From positions 33,121 to 97,120 of the forward strand of contig CALBBQ010000006.1 in the NCBI GenBank assembly GCA_937926785.1: DNA of 64,000 nt, written 5' to 3'. Origin of the DNA: an uncultured Bacteroidales bacterium (lineage in GTDB: Bacteria > Bacteroidota > Bacteroidia > Bacteroidales > Tenuifilaceae). The notes under the pieces were generated by a model that searched no databases, was not told where the DNA came from, and worked only from the letters and a program-made list of their open reading frames with translations. Each line of letters starts with the position of its first letter. Positions within the stretch are counted from its first letter, which is position 1. Position numbers and translations under genes: made by a program. This document shows, one piece after another, positions 14,361 through 24,196 of this stretch.

Positions 14361-16301
14361 ATGATTGACCAGCACACCGTTGATAAAATTATAGCCGCAG
14401 CCGACATTGTGGATGTGGTAAAGGAGTACGTTACCCTGCGCAAGCGAGGAGTTAACTACCTGGGGCTGTGTCCGTTTCATAACGAGAAAACCCCATCGTT
14501 TACGGTTAGCCAATCGAAAGGTATTTTCAAATGCTTTGGCTGCGGAAAGGGTGGCAATGTGGTGAATTTCATCATGGAACACGAACGCCTCAACTACGTG
14601 GAGGCGCTTAAGTTTCTGGCAAAAAAATATCACATTGAGTTTGAAGAAAAGGAGATTACACCCGAAGAGGTTGAGAAGCGGAACGAACGCGAGAGCCTCA
14701 TGGTGATCAACTCATATGCCCAGCGCTACTTTTCCGATATGCTACACAAGCATTCCGATGGCAAGACCATAGCCATGGCCTACTTCCGCGAACGCGGGTT
14801 TAAGGATCATATCATCGAGAAGTTTCAGCTGGGCTACTGCCTGGACCAGCGCGACGCCTTTACCCAAAACGCCCTGCGCGATGGGTATAAACTCGACTAC
14901 CTGGTGAAAACCGGCCTTACCATCAAGCGTGAGGATGGGACCACCTTCGACCGTTTTTCGGGCAGAGTGATGTTCCCCATTCATAGTATCAGCGGAAGGG
15001 TTATAGGCTTCGGAGGCCGCATCCTAAAAGCCGATAAGAAAACGGCTAAGTACCTGAATAGCCCCGAAAGCGAGATTTACCATAAAAGCGAGGTACTCTA
15101 CGGTATATACCATGCCAAGAAGGCCATTACCCAAGAGAATAAGTGTTACCTGGTAGAGGGGTACACCGATGTGATCTCGCTACACCAAACCGGTATTGAG
15201 AACGTGGTGGCCAGCTCTGGAACCTCGCTCACCCAGGATCAGATAAAACTGATAAAACGGTTCACCCCAAACGTTACGATACTCTACGACGGCGATGCTG
15301 CCGGTATTAAAGCTTCGCTCAGAGGGATTGATATGATACTGGAGGAAGGGCTTAACGTGAAGGTGGTACTCATGCCCGATGGCGAAGACCCCGACAGCTT
15401 TGCCCGCACACATAGCGCAAGCGAGGTGCTGGACTACATCCGCCAAAACGAAACCGATTTTATCAAGTTCAAAACCCGACTGCTGCTGGATGAGGCTAAG
15501 AACGACCCCATTAAGCGCGCCGCGCTTATTACTGATATTGTACGCTCCATCGGTGCTATACCCGACCAGGTGGTTCGGGCAGTTTACATCAAGGAGTGCG
15601 CCAAGCTGATGGATATTGGCGAGGAGGTGCTCTACGCCGAAGTGGGTAAGCAACGTCGCAACCGGATGGAGCAGCTGCTCCAGCGAGAACGTACCGAAAA
15701 CCTTCGCGAACGCGAAACCCCAAAACTACCCTCTTACGTTTCCGGTATTATTTGCGAGGAGCAAGAAAAAGAAATCGTAAAATTCCTTTTGAACCACGGA
15801 AACCAGGTGCTCTTTACCCAACAGGTAGATGATACCGAAGAAACAATATCCATAACCGTTGCCCAGTTTATTATTGATGAGATTCTGAACGATGACCTGG
15901 AATTCCAGAACCTGACCTACAGGAAAATCTTTGAGGAGTACGTGCGCTTTCTGGAAAACCATCAGGAAGTTGATAGCCGATTATTCATAAATCATACCGA
16001 CCCCGAAATAAGCCAGCTTGTCGTTGATCTGCTCTCTGAAAAATATACCCTCAGCCGTATATGGGAAAAACACAAAGCCGAGGTAACCGAGGGCAATGAT
16101 TTTTTGCAAAACGCCATCCCTAAAGCTATTCTGGTTTACAAAAGCAAGGTGCTGAAAATGGCCATCAAAAACTTGAAGGATAAGCTTAGTTCCCTGAGAT
16201 CGGACCAGGTGGAGGAAACCAACCAAATACTGAAACGAATAAAAGAGCTGAACGACTTCATGAACCAAATGTCGAAAGATCTTGACCGGGTGGTTCTGTA
16301 A
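14361..16301 (+). CDS. dnaG: DNA primase DnaG
   Basis: 646 residues. The N-terminal CHC2 zinc finger is complete (Cys37 and His40 in CPFHNEKTPSF, then Cys58 and Cys61 in CFGCGKGG). The catalytic core includes the RNA-polymerase subdomain, and the TOPRIM motifs are EGYTDVI near 266 and DGDAAGIKA near 310, with DPDSFA near 343. The C-terminal region (about 440-646) is helical as expected for the helicase-binding part. It primes Okazaki fragments with DnaB. The ATG at 14361 gives the usual N terminus MIDQ; a TTG two codons upstream is discarded. TATCTTTA at 14321-14328 may be the -7 element. Confidence 0.96.
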   Translation: MIDQHTVDKIIAAADIVDVVKEYVTLRKRGVNYLGLCPFHNEKTPSFTVSQSKGIFKCFGCGKGGNVVNFIMEHERLNYVEALKFLAKKYHIEFEEKEITPEEVEKRNERESLMVINSYAQRYFSDMLHKHSDGKTIAMAYFRERGFKDHIIEKFQLGYCLDQRDAFTQNALRDGYKLDYLVKTGLTIKREDGTTFDRFSGRVMFPIHSISGRVIGFGGRILKADKKTAKYLNSPESEIYHKSEVLYGIYHAKKAITQENKCYLVEGYTDVISLHQTGIENVVASSGTSLTQDQIKLIKRFTPNVTILYDGDAAGIKASLRGIDMILEEGLNVKVVLMPDGEDPDSFARTHSASEVLDYIRQNETDFIKFKTRLLLDEAKNDPIKRAALITDIVRSIGAIPDQVVRAVYIKECAKLMDIGEEVLYAEVGKQRRNRMEQLLQRERTENLRERETPKLPSYVSGIICEEQEKEIVKFLLNHGNQVLFTQQVDDTEETISITVAQFIIDEILNDDLEFQNLTYRKIFEEYVRFLENHQEVDSRLFINHTDPEISQLVVDLLSEKYTLSRIWEKHKAEVTEGNDFLQNAIPKAILVYKSKVLKMAIKNLKDKLSSLRSDQVEETNQILKRIKELNDFMNQMSKDLDRVVL

Positions 16302-16494
16302 ACCACAACTTTTTACTGGTATTTTGGTATTATGCCAATGTTTTTGTAACTTTACCAAGCCTCAACTTTTTTATTGTTTTATTTTCTAAACTTTTGATAA
16401 TTTTTATACTGCCTAACACTAAGGGGGCTAAAAGATTAATTTATTCTTAAACTTTGCTTAAACCGTAACGTCAAACCTAAAAATGCACACCGAT

Positions 16495-17310
16495 ATGAAA
16501 AAACACATCAACACACTACTAACTATCACGTCGATTTTTTTGATGGTAGCAGCAATGAGCAGCTGCGGAAACAGGCAAGCCAAGGAGGCCGAAGAACTCC
16601 AAACGGAATCGAAAGAGCAAACCTTTGAGCAAATCACAAACTATCCAATTCCCACCTCGTTTGAAGTTATTCAAATGATCAACAAAGCCGGTGCCAGCTT
16701 TATCATTGGTATCTGTAATCCGGTTGATAATGTTGGGAAGTACATCACCGAAAAGGCAAAAGCAGTAAATCTTGGCATTTATGGGGCCGACCTGGCGTAC
16801 TCAACCACCTATCAGATGAAGCAGGAAACCATGAACTACCTCAAGGTTTCCAAACAACTGGTTGATGAGCTCAATATCAGCAGCGGATTCAACCGACAGC
16901 TTGCCGAAAATGTTGAGAAAAACCTCGACAATAAGGATTCCCTCATCGTTATCATTACCAACTCCTACTACGATACCTACAAAACCCTGGTAGAAAATAA
17001 CAAGGAGAGCCTTTCGTTACTTGTTGTGGCTGGCAGCTGGATTGAGGGGGTTTACATTACCTCTCAAATTGCCCTTACCAGTCGCGATAACACGGAGTTT
17101 ATTAAGATTCTGGCTAATCAAAAAGCGCCCCTTTCAAAGCTGATGGAGCTAATGGCACCACGCGCCAATGTTCCTGAGGTTAAAGAGCTGATGGATATGT
17201 TAACCCCTATCAATAACATCTACAACCAGGTTCAGGGCGAAACCCTTACCAATGAACAATTCCAAAAAATAATGGAGGAAATCACCAAGGTGCGAAATGC
17301 ATTGGTTTAA
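16495..17310 (+). CDS. Lipoprotein of unknown function
   Basis: 271 residues with a lipoprotein signal peptide (about 1-24; lipobox AMSSC, Cys24). The mature part is helical, without transmembrane segments, and contains an ASFIIGICNPVDNVGKYI stretch and repeated helices. I recognise no domain. An ATG four codons upstream (16483) is also in frame. It is the last gene before a strong terminator at 17329 and stands alone, with 193 bases of AT-rich sequence upstream. AAACTTTG at 16449-16456 may be its -7 element. Confidence 0.75.
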   Translation: MKKHINTLLTITSIFLMVAAMSSCGNRQAKEAEELQTESKEQTFEQITNYPIPTSFEVIQMINKAGASFIIGICNPVDNVGKYITEKAKAVNLGIYGADLAYSTTYQMKQETMNYLKVSKQLVDELNISSGFNRQLAENVEKNLDNKDSLIVIITNSYYDTYKTLVENNKESLSLLVVAGSWIEGVYITSQIALTSRDNTEFIKILANQKAPLSKLMELMAPRANVPEVKELMDMLTPINNIYNQVQGETLTNEQFQKIMEEITKVRNALV

Positions 17311-17328
17311 CCAAAGTTCTATAACAAG

Positions 17329-17357
17329 AAAAACGCACCCCGGTGGTGCGTTTTTTT
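17329..17357 (+). terminator. Rho-independent terminator
   Basis: AAAAACGCACC (17329-17339) pairs with GGTGCGTTTTT (17345-17355) around a 5-base loop, followed by more T. It terminates the lipoprotein gene. Confidence 0.85.
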
Positions 17358-17427
17358 ATTTTGAGTTGTAACTTTTTTTGCCATAACTTATCTAACTTTT
17401 ATGTAAACAACTGCATAACACTACCCT

Positions 17428-20400
17428 TTGAGTGAAACTGTTCCCATAGGATTTGTTGATACACTGGCTCTTCTGGCTGGCAAGGACTGGGATAAATCCA
17501 GCTGCAATGAGCTTTTAGCCAGCTTGGTTGACTACCTGAACCTAAGTGATAGTAAAGATGAATTAAGCGAACGCTTTAACCGCTTGCTAACCCCAAACTT
17601 GGAATCAACCCAACATGAAAAAGACTCTTTTAAGGCGGATAACAAAGCAGAGAACTCTTGTGAGCGATTATCGTTCGAGCAACGAGTTGATGTAGCAGCT
17701 CTTTTTTACAGATTACTCCGCTTAAAAGAACAGCCCTTGCCCATCGAAAAGTTACTGTTGGCGTGGAGGCTACTAAACATAAACGAGCAGGATGCCGCAA
17801 ACCTTTTCCTTTTCCTGAACTATGAAATGAATAGCAAGGAAACCTCTCAAAAAGTTTGGGATATCCTTTCGCTTGGTTCAAATACGAGTAACAGCCGTTT
17901 CATAATCCTATCCAGGCACCCCACACCTCACGCTGAGCACCCTGGCAACAGATGGGAATATTTTGGCGATTTAGCCGGGGAACTTATATTTCTTTACTTC
18001 CCTAATGTGGGCTGTTATCTTACCCGTTATATCGGAAGCGATAAGATGATGATTGATCAGGAGGCTATTAATCCCGCTTTGAGCTACTGCTTCAAACCCG
18101 GTAATATTATTACCACTGAAAATGGAAAATCGATACGGTTCGACGATATAACCAGAGCACGACTGAAAAAATTGGAAATTCCCGGCGTAACCCTTACCGT
18201 TGACTCTCTCTCCTTTGCATTTCCAAACGGGAATCAAGGCATAAAGCCCTTTAGCACAGTGGAATACTCGGGACGTATGGTTGGGATTTTGGGTGGTAGC
18301 GGCGTTGGAAAATCAACCTTACTGAACCTGCTATCCGGCAAGCTAAAACCACACCAGGGAAGAGTTATACTTAACGGTTATGATGTTCATAAAGAACCCC
18401 ATTTACTCATGGGGGTTATCGGCTTTGTTCCCCAGGATGACCTGCTCTTCGACAACCTTACCGTTTACCAGAATATGCTGTTTAACGCCAAACTATGCTT
18501 TGGCAACTACAACCGCAAACAAATTAATGAGCTGGTGGAGAACACCTTAAAAAACCTGGACCTATGGGAAATCCGGAACCTGAAGGTAGGTAATCCACTG
18601 GATAAGGTAATCAGCGGTGGTCAACGAAAAAGGCTGAATATAGGTTTGGAGCTGCTCCGCGAACCCGCCGTGCTATTTCTCGACGAGCCCACAAGCGGCC
18701 TCTCATCAAACGACTCCATGATGGTTATGGGGCTGCTCCGTAAGCTTACCGAAAACGGTAAGCTAATCATCGTGAACATCCATCAACCCTCCGAGAGGCT
18801 ATTCAAACTTTTCGACAGGTTGTGGGTTCTTGACCGCGGAGGCTATCCCGTTTATGTGGGCTACCCCACCGATGCCATCGATTACTTCAAAAAGTACTCA
18901 CCTGAGTATGAAACGGGTACCGATACCAAAACATCAAAAATACGGGTTAACCCGGAGGATATACTCGATATCGTTGAGCAGCGAGAGATTGACAAGCTGG
19001 GCTTCACAGCGCCAACGCGCAGGGTGGCACCAGAAGAGTGGTACAGGGTTTATAAAGAAAACATTGAGCCACAGCTTACCATCAGCAATGGCCAGAAAAC
19101 GCCATTACCCCAAAGTAAGTTCCGGCTCCCGGATGTTATCAAACAACTGGGTGTGTTCAGCAAAAGAAACCTGCTTTCCAAACTTTCGAACAAACAGTAC
19201 GTGCTGCTTAACATCCTTGAACCGATTGTTTTAGGTGTTATCCTCTCGTTTTTCATAAAAAGTTCGTCGGGGTCAGAATACCTCTTTGGAGCCAACCGCA
19301 ACATTCCGGCATTCATCTTTATGAGCGTTATCGTTTCGTTGTTCCTTGGGCTAAGCGTAAGCGCCGAGGAGATCATTGGTGACCGCAAGATACTGGAACG
19401 AGAATCGTTTCTGAACCTTAGCCGGTTTAGCTATATCAACTCAAAGGTGCTCTACCTTTTTGGCCTGTCGGCTATACAGATGTTACTATTCGTATCGGTT
19501 AGCACAGCAATTATCGGGATAAAGGGTCTCGCCATAAAATACTGGCTGGTGCTGTTCAGCTCAGCATGTTTTGCAAACGTGTTGGGTTTGGCTATCAGTG
19601 CCATAATGAAATCCGTGGTATCAATCTACATAACTATCCCGCTTCTGCTGGTGCCACAGATTTTACTCAGCGGAACTGTAGTGGAATTTGATAACCTGAA
19701 CTCAGCGCTCACCCGAAAAGTTTATGTGCCGGTTATGGGTGATATAATGACTTCGCGATGGGCATACGAGGCCCTGGCGGTTACCCAGTTTATGGACAAC
19801 CCGTACGAAAAGCATTTCTTTAATTCGGAAATGCGCCTAAGCCAGGCTGCATTCCGTTCTTCGTACCTGATTCCACGCCTGCAAACCAAGCTGGAGGAGT
19901 GTTTGCGGCTTTACAACCAGCAAGAAGAGGATAATACTGCCGATATTTCAAGGCATCTGCGTTTTATTGCTAATGAAATTGAACATCTTGCTGTGCTGGA
20001 GGTAGTTCCAAGGTTCGAACTGATTGATGAGCTGAAGCAAGGTGTGCTTTACGAAAAGCTGGCCGATGAATTGGCAGGGTACTTGATATATATCCGAAAG
20101 CTGTTTCAGGACGAACATATAAAGGCTTCGGATATGCGCGATAGCGTTTTCCTTTCGCTTAAATCGTCGCTTGGCGAGGATGGTGTTTACCAACTTAAAC
20201 AACACAACCATAACACGGCCCTTGCCGAATGGGTGCTTCGAAGTAACGAGGTAACCAAGTACCTGGAAACCAACGAACGTCTGATACAAAAAGCCGAGCC
20301 AATCTTCCTGCTCCCCTATCACCCTTGGGGAAGAGCTCAACTGTATGCGCCCTACAAGTTTTTTAACGGGCAGTATGTTAAAACGATATGGTTTAATGTG

Positions 20401-20523
20401 ATTGCCATGTGGCTTTTTACGCTGCTTGTTTATACAGTCCTTCATCTATTCATTTTGAATAAAAAACCCGGCGCTGGGCTACCGGGTGTACTACTAAAGC
20501 TTAAACGGATTACTCCCTGGTAG
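17428..20523 (+). CDS. ABCG-type fused ABC transporter (ATPase plus permease)
   Basis: 1031 residues. The first ~240 residues form a cytosolic domain that I do not recognise (helical to about 150, then strand-rich). A nucleotide-binding domain follows (Walker A GGSGVGKST near 289, Q-loop VPQDD, signature ISGGQRKRLNIG near 396, Walker B VLFLDEPTSGLSS near 415). The signature and 'DEPTSGLSS' text are of the ABCG/White type. Next come a helical linker and a permease with about five hydrophobic helices between 590 and 760. A hydrophilic insert of about 230 residues precedes a final helix near 990. Substrate and direction are unknown. No in-frame ATG precedes the ATPase motifs by a reasonable distance, so the start is taken as the TTG at 17428. 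The stop overlaps the convergent Yip1 gene by 14 bases. Confidence 0.85.
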   Translation: MSETVPIGFVDTLALLAGKDWDKSSCNELLASLVDYLNLSDSKDELSERFNRLLTPNLESTQHEKDSFKADNKAENSCERLSFEQRVDVAALFYRLLRLKEQPLPIEKLLLAWRLLNINEQDAANLFLFLNYEMNSKETSQKVWDILSLGSNTSNSRFIILSRHPTPHAEHPGNRWEYFGDLAGELIFLYFPNVGCYLTRYIGSDKMMIDQEAINPALSYCFKPGNIITTENGKSIRFDDITRARLKKLEIPGVTLTVDSLSFAFPNGNQGIKPFSTVEYSGRMVGILGGSGVGKSTLLNLLSGKLKPHQGRVILNGYDVHKEPHLLMGVIGFVPQDDLLFDNLTVYQNMLFNAKLCFGNYNRKQINELVENTLKNLDLWEIRNLKVGNPLDKVISGGQRKRLNIGLELLREPAVLFLDEPTSGLSSNDSMMVMGLLRKLTENGKLIIVNIHQPSERLFKLFDRLWVLDRGGYPVYVGYPTDAIDYFKKYSPEYETGTDTKTSKIRVNPEDILDIVEQREIDKLGFTAPTRRVAPEEWYRVYKENIEPQLTISNGQKTPLPQSKFRLPDVIKQLGVFSKRNLLSKLSNKQYVLLNILEPIVLGVILSFFIKSSSGSEYLFGANRNIPAFIFMSVIVSLFLGLSVSAEEIIGDRKILERESFLNLSRFSYINSKVLYLFGLSAIQMLLFVSVSTAIIGIKGLAIKYWLVLFSSACFANVLGLAISAIMKSVVSIYITIPLLLVPQILLSGTVVEFDNLNSALTRKVYVPVMGDIMTSRWAYEALAVTQFMDNPYEKHFFNSEMRLSQAAFRSSYLIPRLQTKLEECLRLYNQQEEDNTADISRHLRFIANEIEHLAVLEVVPRFELIDELKQGVLYEKLADELAGYLIYIRKLFQDEHIKASDMRDSVFLSLKSSLGEDGVYQLKQHNHNTALAEWVLRSNEVTKYLETNERLIQKAEPIFLLPYHPWGRAQLYAPYKFFNGQYVKTIWFNVIAMWLFTLLVYTVLHLFILNKKPGAGLPGVLLKLKRITPW

Positions 20524-21625
20524 CTTTGCTTTCGAGCTCCTTGAGGGAATCCCAGTTTTTGTAAACGGTAACCAAATCGGCCTCTGTGAGCTTAGCGCTC
20601 AAAATGGATTGTATGGCAGCCGACTTCAGCATCTCATCCATTTTAAAACCCTCTGCAGCCTTTTTCTCACTACCCGAAGCATTCATGAGCTCTTCCATAG
20701 CGTTTAGGCTAGCCACAGCGGTTATCCCCGAAATTACAACCAGGTAATCGTTTGTATACTCCGATAGATCGCTGTACCCATAATCTGCAATTAAAGCAAG
20801 CATCTTATCGTTGTCCTCTTCATTCTCGCTCATTTCGTTGGTGAACCTAACCAACCTATCAATTTTTTCCTTCGTAATCACATTGCTGCCAGATGACAGG
20901 TGTTCCCTCACCTGCTCCAGCGCTTTGCTGGGAAACTTTTTAGGCTTTGCCTTGGTGTCGTAGTAGTTGTAGTCGCTCTCGTTATTACCCTCCTTTCCAT
21001 AGATTTGTTCATACCGCGACATTTCACGCCCCATATGGCGTAGCGCTCTGCGACTAAAAAAATTTACAATCTGGAAAAGAAGGAGTAATGCAAGAAGTAC
21101 GTAGATAACAATGCGGGTGGTTTCTTCTTTGGTCTTCAGGGTTTTGGTTAATGCCAAATAGAGCAGGTAAAGCCCATATACCCCAACAGCAATGGAGATG
21201 AGAGCGATGACAAAACCTCCGATAACACCCAGAAAACCCAAAAATGCTTGAACGGGCATTAACACCATGAGCGAAGCGCTTACCCTAAGGTTTGCCTCAA
21301 AGTCAATGTTACCACCGCAAATGCTTGAAATTAGCAGGATGATAACTGCACCAATAAAAAGGCCAATGAGCGTTCCTATTATCGTACCTATAAAAGCCAT
21401 AATGCCAAATGCGCCTCCCAAAAAGCCTAAGGAAACCACGCTTCCAAGAGTATAGAACCAGATAAAACTAAAAATGGCTGTAACTAAGCCATAAATCAGG
21501 GCTTTTAGAACAGGTTCTACCATTCCACCGGTAGTGGTCATCGACTCGAAGTACCCTTTAGGGTTTAGCAATGTATCTTTTGAGTCGGCAATGAGCTTAT
21601 TAAAATCGAAAGGTTTTTCGTTCAT
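20510..21625 (-). CDS. Yip1-domain integral membrane protein
   Basis: 371 residues. The N-terminal ~185 residues match the Yip1 family layout: a short cytosolic start with a LLNPKGYFESM motif, then five hydrophobic helices. The remaining half is polar and acidic (EENEEDNDKMLALIADYG) and probably cytosolic. Yip1 proteins in bacteria have no defined role. It lies 95 bases downstream of the NtrC-type regulator on the same strand and its end overlaps the convergent ABC transporter gene. Confidence 0.75.
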   Translation of the reverse strand: MNEKPFDFNKLIADSKDTLLNPKGYFESMTTTGGMVEPVLKALIYGLVTAIFSFIWFYTLGSVVSLGFLGGAFGIMAFIGTIIGTLIGLFIGAVIILLISSICGGNIDFEANLRVSASLMVLMPVQAFLGFLGVIGGFVIALISIAVGVYGLYLLYLALTKTLKTKEETTRIVIYVLLALLLLFQIVNFFSRRALRHMGREMSRYEQIYGKEGNNESDYNYYDTKAKPKKFPSKALEQVREHLSSGSNVITKEKIDRLVRFTNEMSENEEDNDKMLALIADYGYSDLSEYTNDYLVVISGITAVASLNAMEELMNASGSEKKAAEGFKMDEMLKSAAIQSILSAKLTEADLVTVYKNWDSLKELESKATRE

Positions 21626-21720
21626 ACTGCAACAGTTTTTGGGGTTTGAGCCGAAAGTTCCGACAAAAAAATGATAAAGTCAATCCGATTCCGTAAAATG
21701 TTGTAAGGAAGAGAAGACTC

Positions 21721-23061
21721 TTACTCCAAATCTATTCCGTAGTGTTTCAGCTTGTTGTAGAGCGTTTTTCGGTCGATGTTAAGCAGTTTAGCCGCTCTGG
21801 TTTTATTGTATTTCACCTTTTCAAGAGTGGAGATGATAAGCTCCTGCTCGGCTTTTTCTTTGATGTTTTTTAGGCTATCAGCACCATTTGCGGGTTCCTT
21901 GGTTATAGCATCGCCCGAGACCAGTTCCGGCGGAAGGCTTTCGATGTTCAGCGTGGTTGCTTGCTCCAGCAAAACCGCCCTACGGATAACGTTTTTGAGT
22001 TCCCGTAGATTTCCTGGCCAGCTGTATCGGTGCAGTGCTTCAATAGTTTGGGGTGAAAAATCGGTTACGTTTTTTGAAAGCTCTCTGTTTGCCTGATTCA
22101 AAAACCACTGGGCGTAAACCATCAAGTCGTCCTTGCGTTCAGCAAGCGGTGCAACCCGAATGGTAAACTCGTTGAGCCGATGGTACAAATCCTCGCGAAA
22201 AGAGCCCCGATTAACCATCTCCAGCAAGTCCTCGTTGGTGGCAACTATGATTCTAACATCCACAGGGATTTCCTTGCTGCTACCAATTCGCTTAATCTTG
22301 CGTTCCTGAATGGCTCGGAGCAGGTTTACCTGCACATCGTAGGGCAGGTTTCCGATTTCGTCGAGGAAAAGAGTTCCGCCGTTGGCCACCTCAAACTGTC
22401 CAACCTTATCGGCAATGGCCCCGGTAAACGACCCCTTGATGTGACCAAAAAACTCGCTGGCGGCCAGTTCCCGAGGTAAAGCACCGCAATCAATAGCTAC
22501 GAATGGCTTTCCGCTTCGCTTGCTCTCACGGTGAATCTGACGAGCCACAAACTCCTTACCGGTTCCGCTATCGCCCTGGATGATTACCGAAAGGTTTGTG
22601 GGTGCAACTATACTTATGTAGCGAGCCACTTCCTTGCTATGCTTGCTCTTCCCCTCGATGTAGGTGTATCCATCGGTATCAGTTTGGGCAGTTTGGTTTC
22701 CTGCAACGCCCAGAGCGTTCTGGATGGTAGCGAGAATTTCGTCCGGATTTACGGGTTTAGTAACATAATCGTGAGCGCCCTGCTTAATGGCCTTAACGGC
22801 CATGCGAATGTCGCCGTAACCGGTCATCACAACTACGATGGTGTTCTTGTTCTTTCGCTTGGCTTCGGCCAGCACCTCCATCCCCGATTTTTCGGGTAAC
22901 CGGAAATCGGTTAGTACCACGTCGAAAAGGTTTGCCTGTATGGCCTTATAGGCTTCCTCAAACGAAAATGCCTCGGTAACCTTATGCCCGTGCTTGGTAA
23001 GAAAGGTTTTAAGCATCAGGCAAAAGGTAGAGTCATCATCTACAACAAGGATTCTGGCCAT
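21721..23061 (-). CDS. NtrC-family sigma-54-dependent response regulator
   Basis: 446 residues. Receiver domain (1-120) with the acidic pocket VDDD, phosphoacceptor Asp in LTDFRLPEKSG and Lys in YVTKPVNP. AAA+ sigma-54 interaction domain (about 145-370) with Walker A GDSGTGKE, the sigma-54 contact loop as GSFTGA (about 209), Walker B GGTLFLDEIGNL and the RPGN-type SWPGNLREL. C-terminal Fis-type helix-turn-helix (TRAAKLLNIDRKTLYNKLKHYGI). It activates transcription from sigma-54 promoters after phosphorylation. No histidine kinase gene is adjacent. The ATG at 23061 gives the canonical MARILVVDDD start; an ATG five codons upstream is possible. Confidence 0.92.
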   Translation of the reverse strand: MARILVVDDDSTFCLMLKTFLTKHGHKVTEAFSFEEAYKAIQANLFDVVLTDFRLPEKSGMEVLAEAKRKNKNTIVVVMTGYGDIRMAVKAIKQGAHDYVTKPVNPDEILATIQNALGVAGNQTAQTDTDGYTYIEGKSKHSKEVARYISIVAPTNLSVIIQGDSGTGKEFVARQIHRESKRSGKPFVAIDCGALPRELAASEFFGHIKGSFTGAIADKVGQFEVANGGTLFLDEIGNLPYDVQVNLLRAIQERKIKRIGSSKEIPVDVRIIVATNEDLLEMVNRGSFREDLYHRLNEFTIRVAPLAERKDDLMVYAQWFLNQANRELSKNVTDFSPQTIEALHRYSWPGNLRELKNVIRRAVLLEQATTLNIESLPPELVSGDAITKEPANGADSLKNIKEKAEQELIISTLEKVKYNKTRAAKLLNIDRKTLYNKLKHYGIDLE

Positions 23062-23147
23062 TGGCAAACGAAGCATTTATCAAGCTAAGGTAGTAAGTTT
23101 TTTGAAGAATAAGTATTACGGAAAAGTAAGATTATGCCCTTCGGCTA

Positions 23148-24131
23148 TCAATTCGATAGCTCAACCATCAGTGTTCTTACGTTATCAACGTTTATTCCTC
23201 TTTTTGGATGTGCCCGGGAAACAACACAGCTATTGGTATTAATTCTGAAGCGTAGCACAGATGCCTGCGGGTAGGATTGTTCAAGGCTTGAAAAACGGAT
23301 ATCGTTAACGTAGATATTGCCAGGGTTACCGGGCTCAACAGTAAAATAACCATGTGTAAATAGCGCCAAACGTTCTACAGTTTGGCGGCAAACCTCAATA
23401 TTATCGGTTTTCTTGGGTAAAATGGTATGTTTAAAGATTTTTTTATTCAGAAGGTTGACCTGCAAAACCCTGAAGCTGGCCGAGTCTTCCACCACAACCA
23501 TCCAGGCAAGATTTGTGAGCGGCAATGGAGTGGTATGAATCCGGCTAAATGGGATCTCCTCCTTAGCCAATTGCTCTTTCACCTTATCCTCTATCCGAAA
23601 CTTTAGGCCAAGCCCCAGTGCAAAGTACATAGCTGTTATCAGTAATGCCCCGTAAGCTACAGTCAATTTTACGCGCTGATTTCTTCTTAAAACAACCAAA
23701 ACTAACGCTGCAGTTAGTATGATTAACAGATTCAGATCCACAATGGCCATGGAATCAATGGAAAAGCGGATGCTGCTAAATGGTTCAAGAAGACCGGTTC
23801 CGTAGGTGTTAAATATATCCATGAGTAAGTGCGAAAGCCAGGGAAAGAACACCAGAATCCAGCTCTGTTTAAAAGTAAGCTGCTTTTTTACCATGCGATG
23901 AACGAGCCAAGCCCCAGCTGATGAACCCAACACCAGAAGCAGCAAGGAATGGCTAAAACCCCTATGAACAAACATGGCGGTTACGGGATCAAAAAAAGGG
24001 GTAAACAGCACATCCAGATCGGGGATATTGGCTGATAAAGCACCAACAGCCAGAGCTTTAAAGCCAAGCCTGCCCTTTCCTGCTGTACTTCCTATTAGAG
24101 CGCCGGTTAGCGCATGGGTTAGTGAATCCAT
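23148..24131 (-). CDS. YdjM-like metal-dependent hydrolase-type membrane protein
   Basis: 327 residues. It starts MDSLTHALTGALIGSTAGKG and continues with NIPDLDVL and VHRGFSHSLLLL (about 54-68), the conserved His/Asp motifs of the YdjM / DUF457 'inner-membrane metal-dependent hydrolase' family. About five transmembrane helices lie in the first 180 residues; the C-terminal part is a soluble domain with strand-rich sequence. The biochemical activity is not known for the family. It lies upstream of the NtrC-type gene on the same strand (86 bases apart). Confidence 0.82.
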   Translation of the reverse strand: MDSLTHALTGALIGSTAGKGRLGFKALAVGALSANIPDLDVLFTPFFDPVTAMFVHRGFSHSLLLLVLGSSAGAWLVHRMVKKQLTFKQSWILVFFPWLSHLLMDIFNTYGTGLLEPFSSIRFSIDSMAIVDLNLLIILTAALVLVVLRRNQRVKLTVAYGALLITAMYFALGLGLKFRIEDKVKEQLAKEEIPFSRIHTTPLPLTNLAWMVVVEDSASFRVLQVNLLNKKIFKHTILPKKTDNIEVCRQTVERLALFTHGYFTVEPGNPGNIYVNDIRFSSLEQSYPQASVLRFRINTNSCVVSRAHPKRGINVDNVRTLMVELSN

Positions 24132-24141
24132 ACAAATTAGC

Positions 24142-24149
24142 TACCTTTG
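24142..24149 (+). promoter_or_regulatory. Probable -7 element of rlmD
   Basis: TACCTTTG is a strong match to TAnnTTTG and lies between two divergent genes, 47 bases before the GTG start at 24197. Confidence 0.55.
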
Positions 24150-24196
24150 CCAAACATTTTTAACCCTATAAAGGTTCAAATATACCAAAAAACAAC

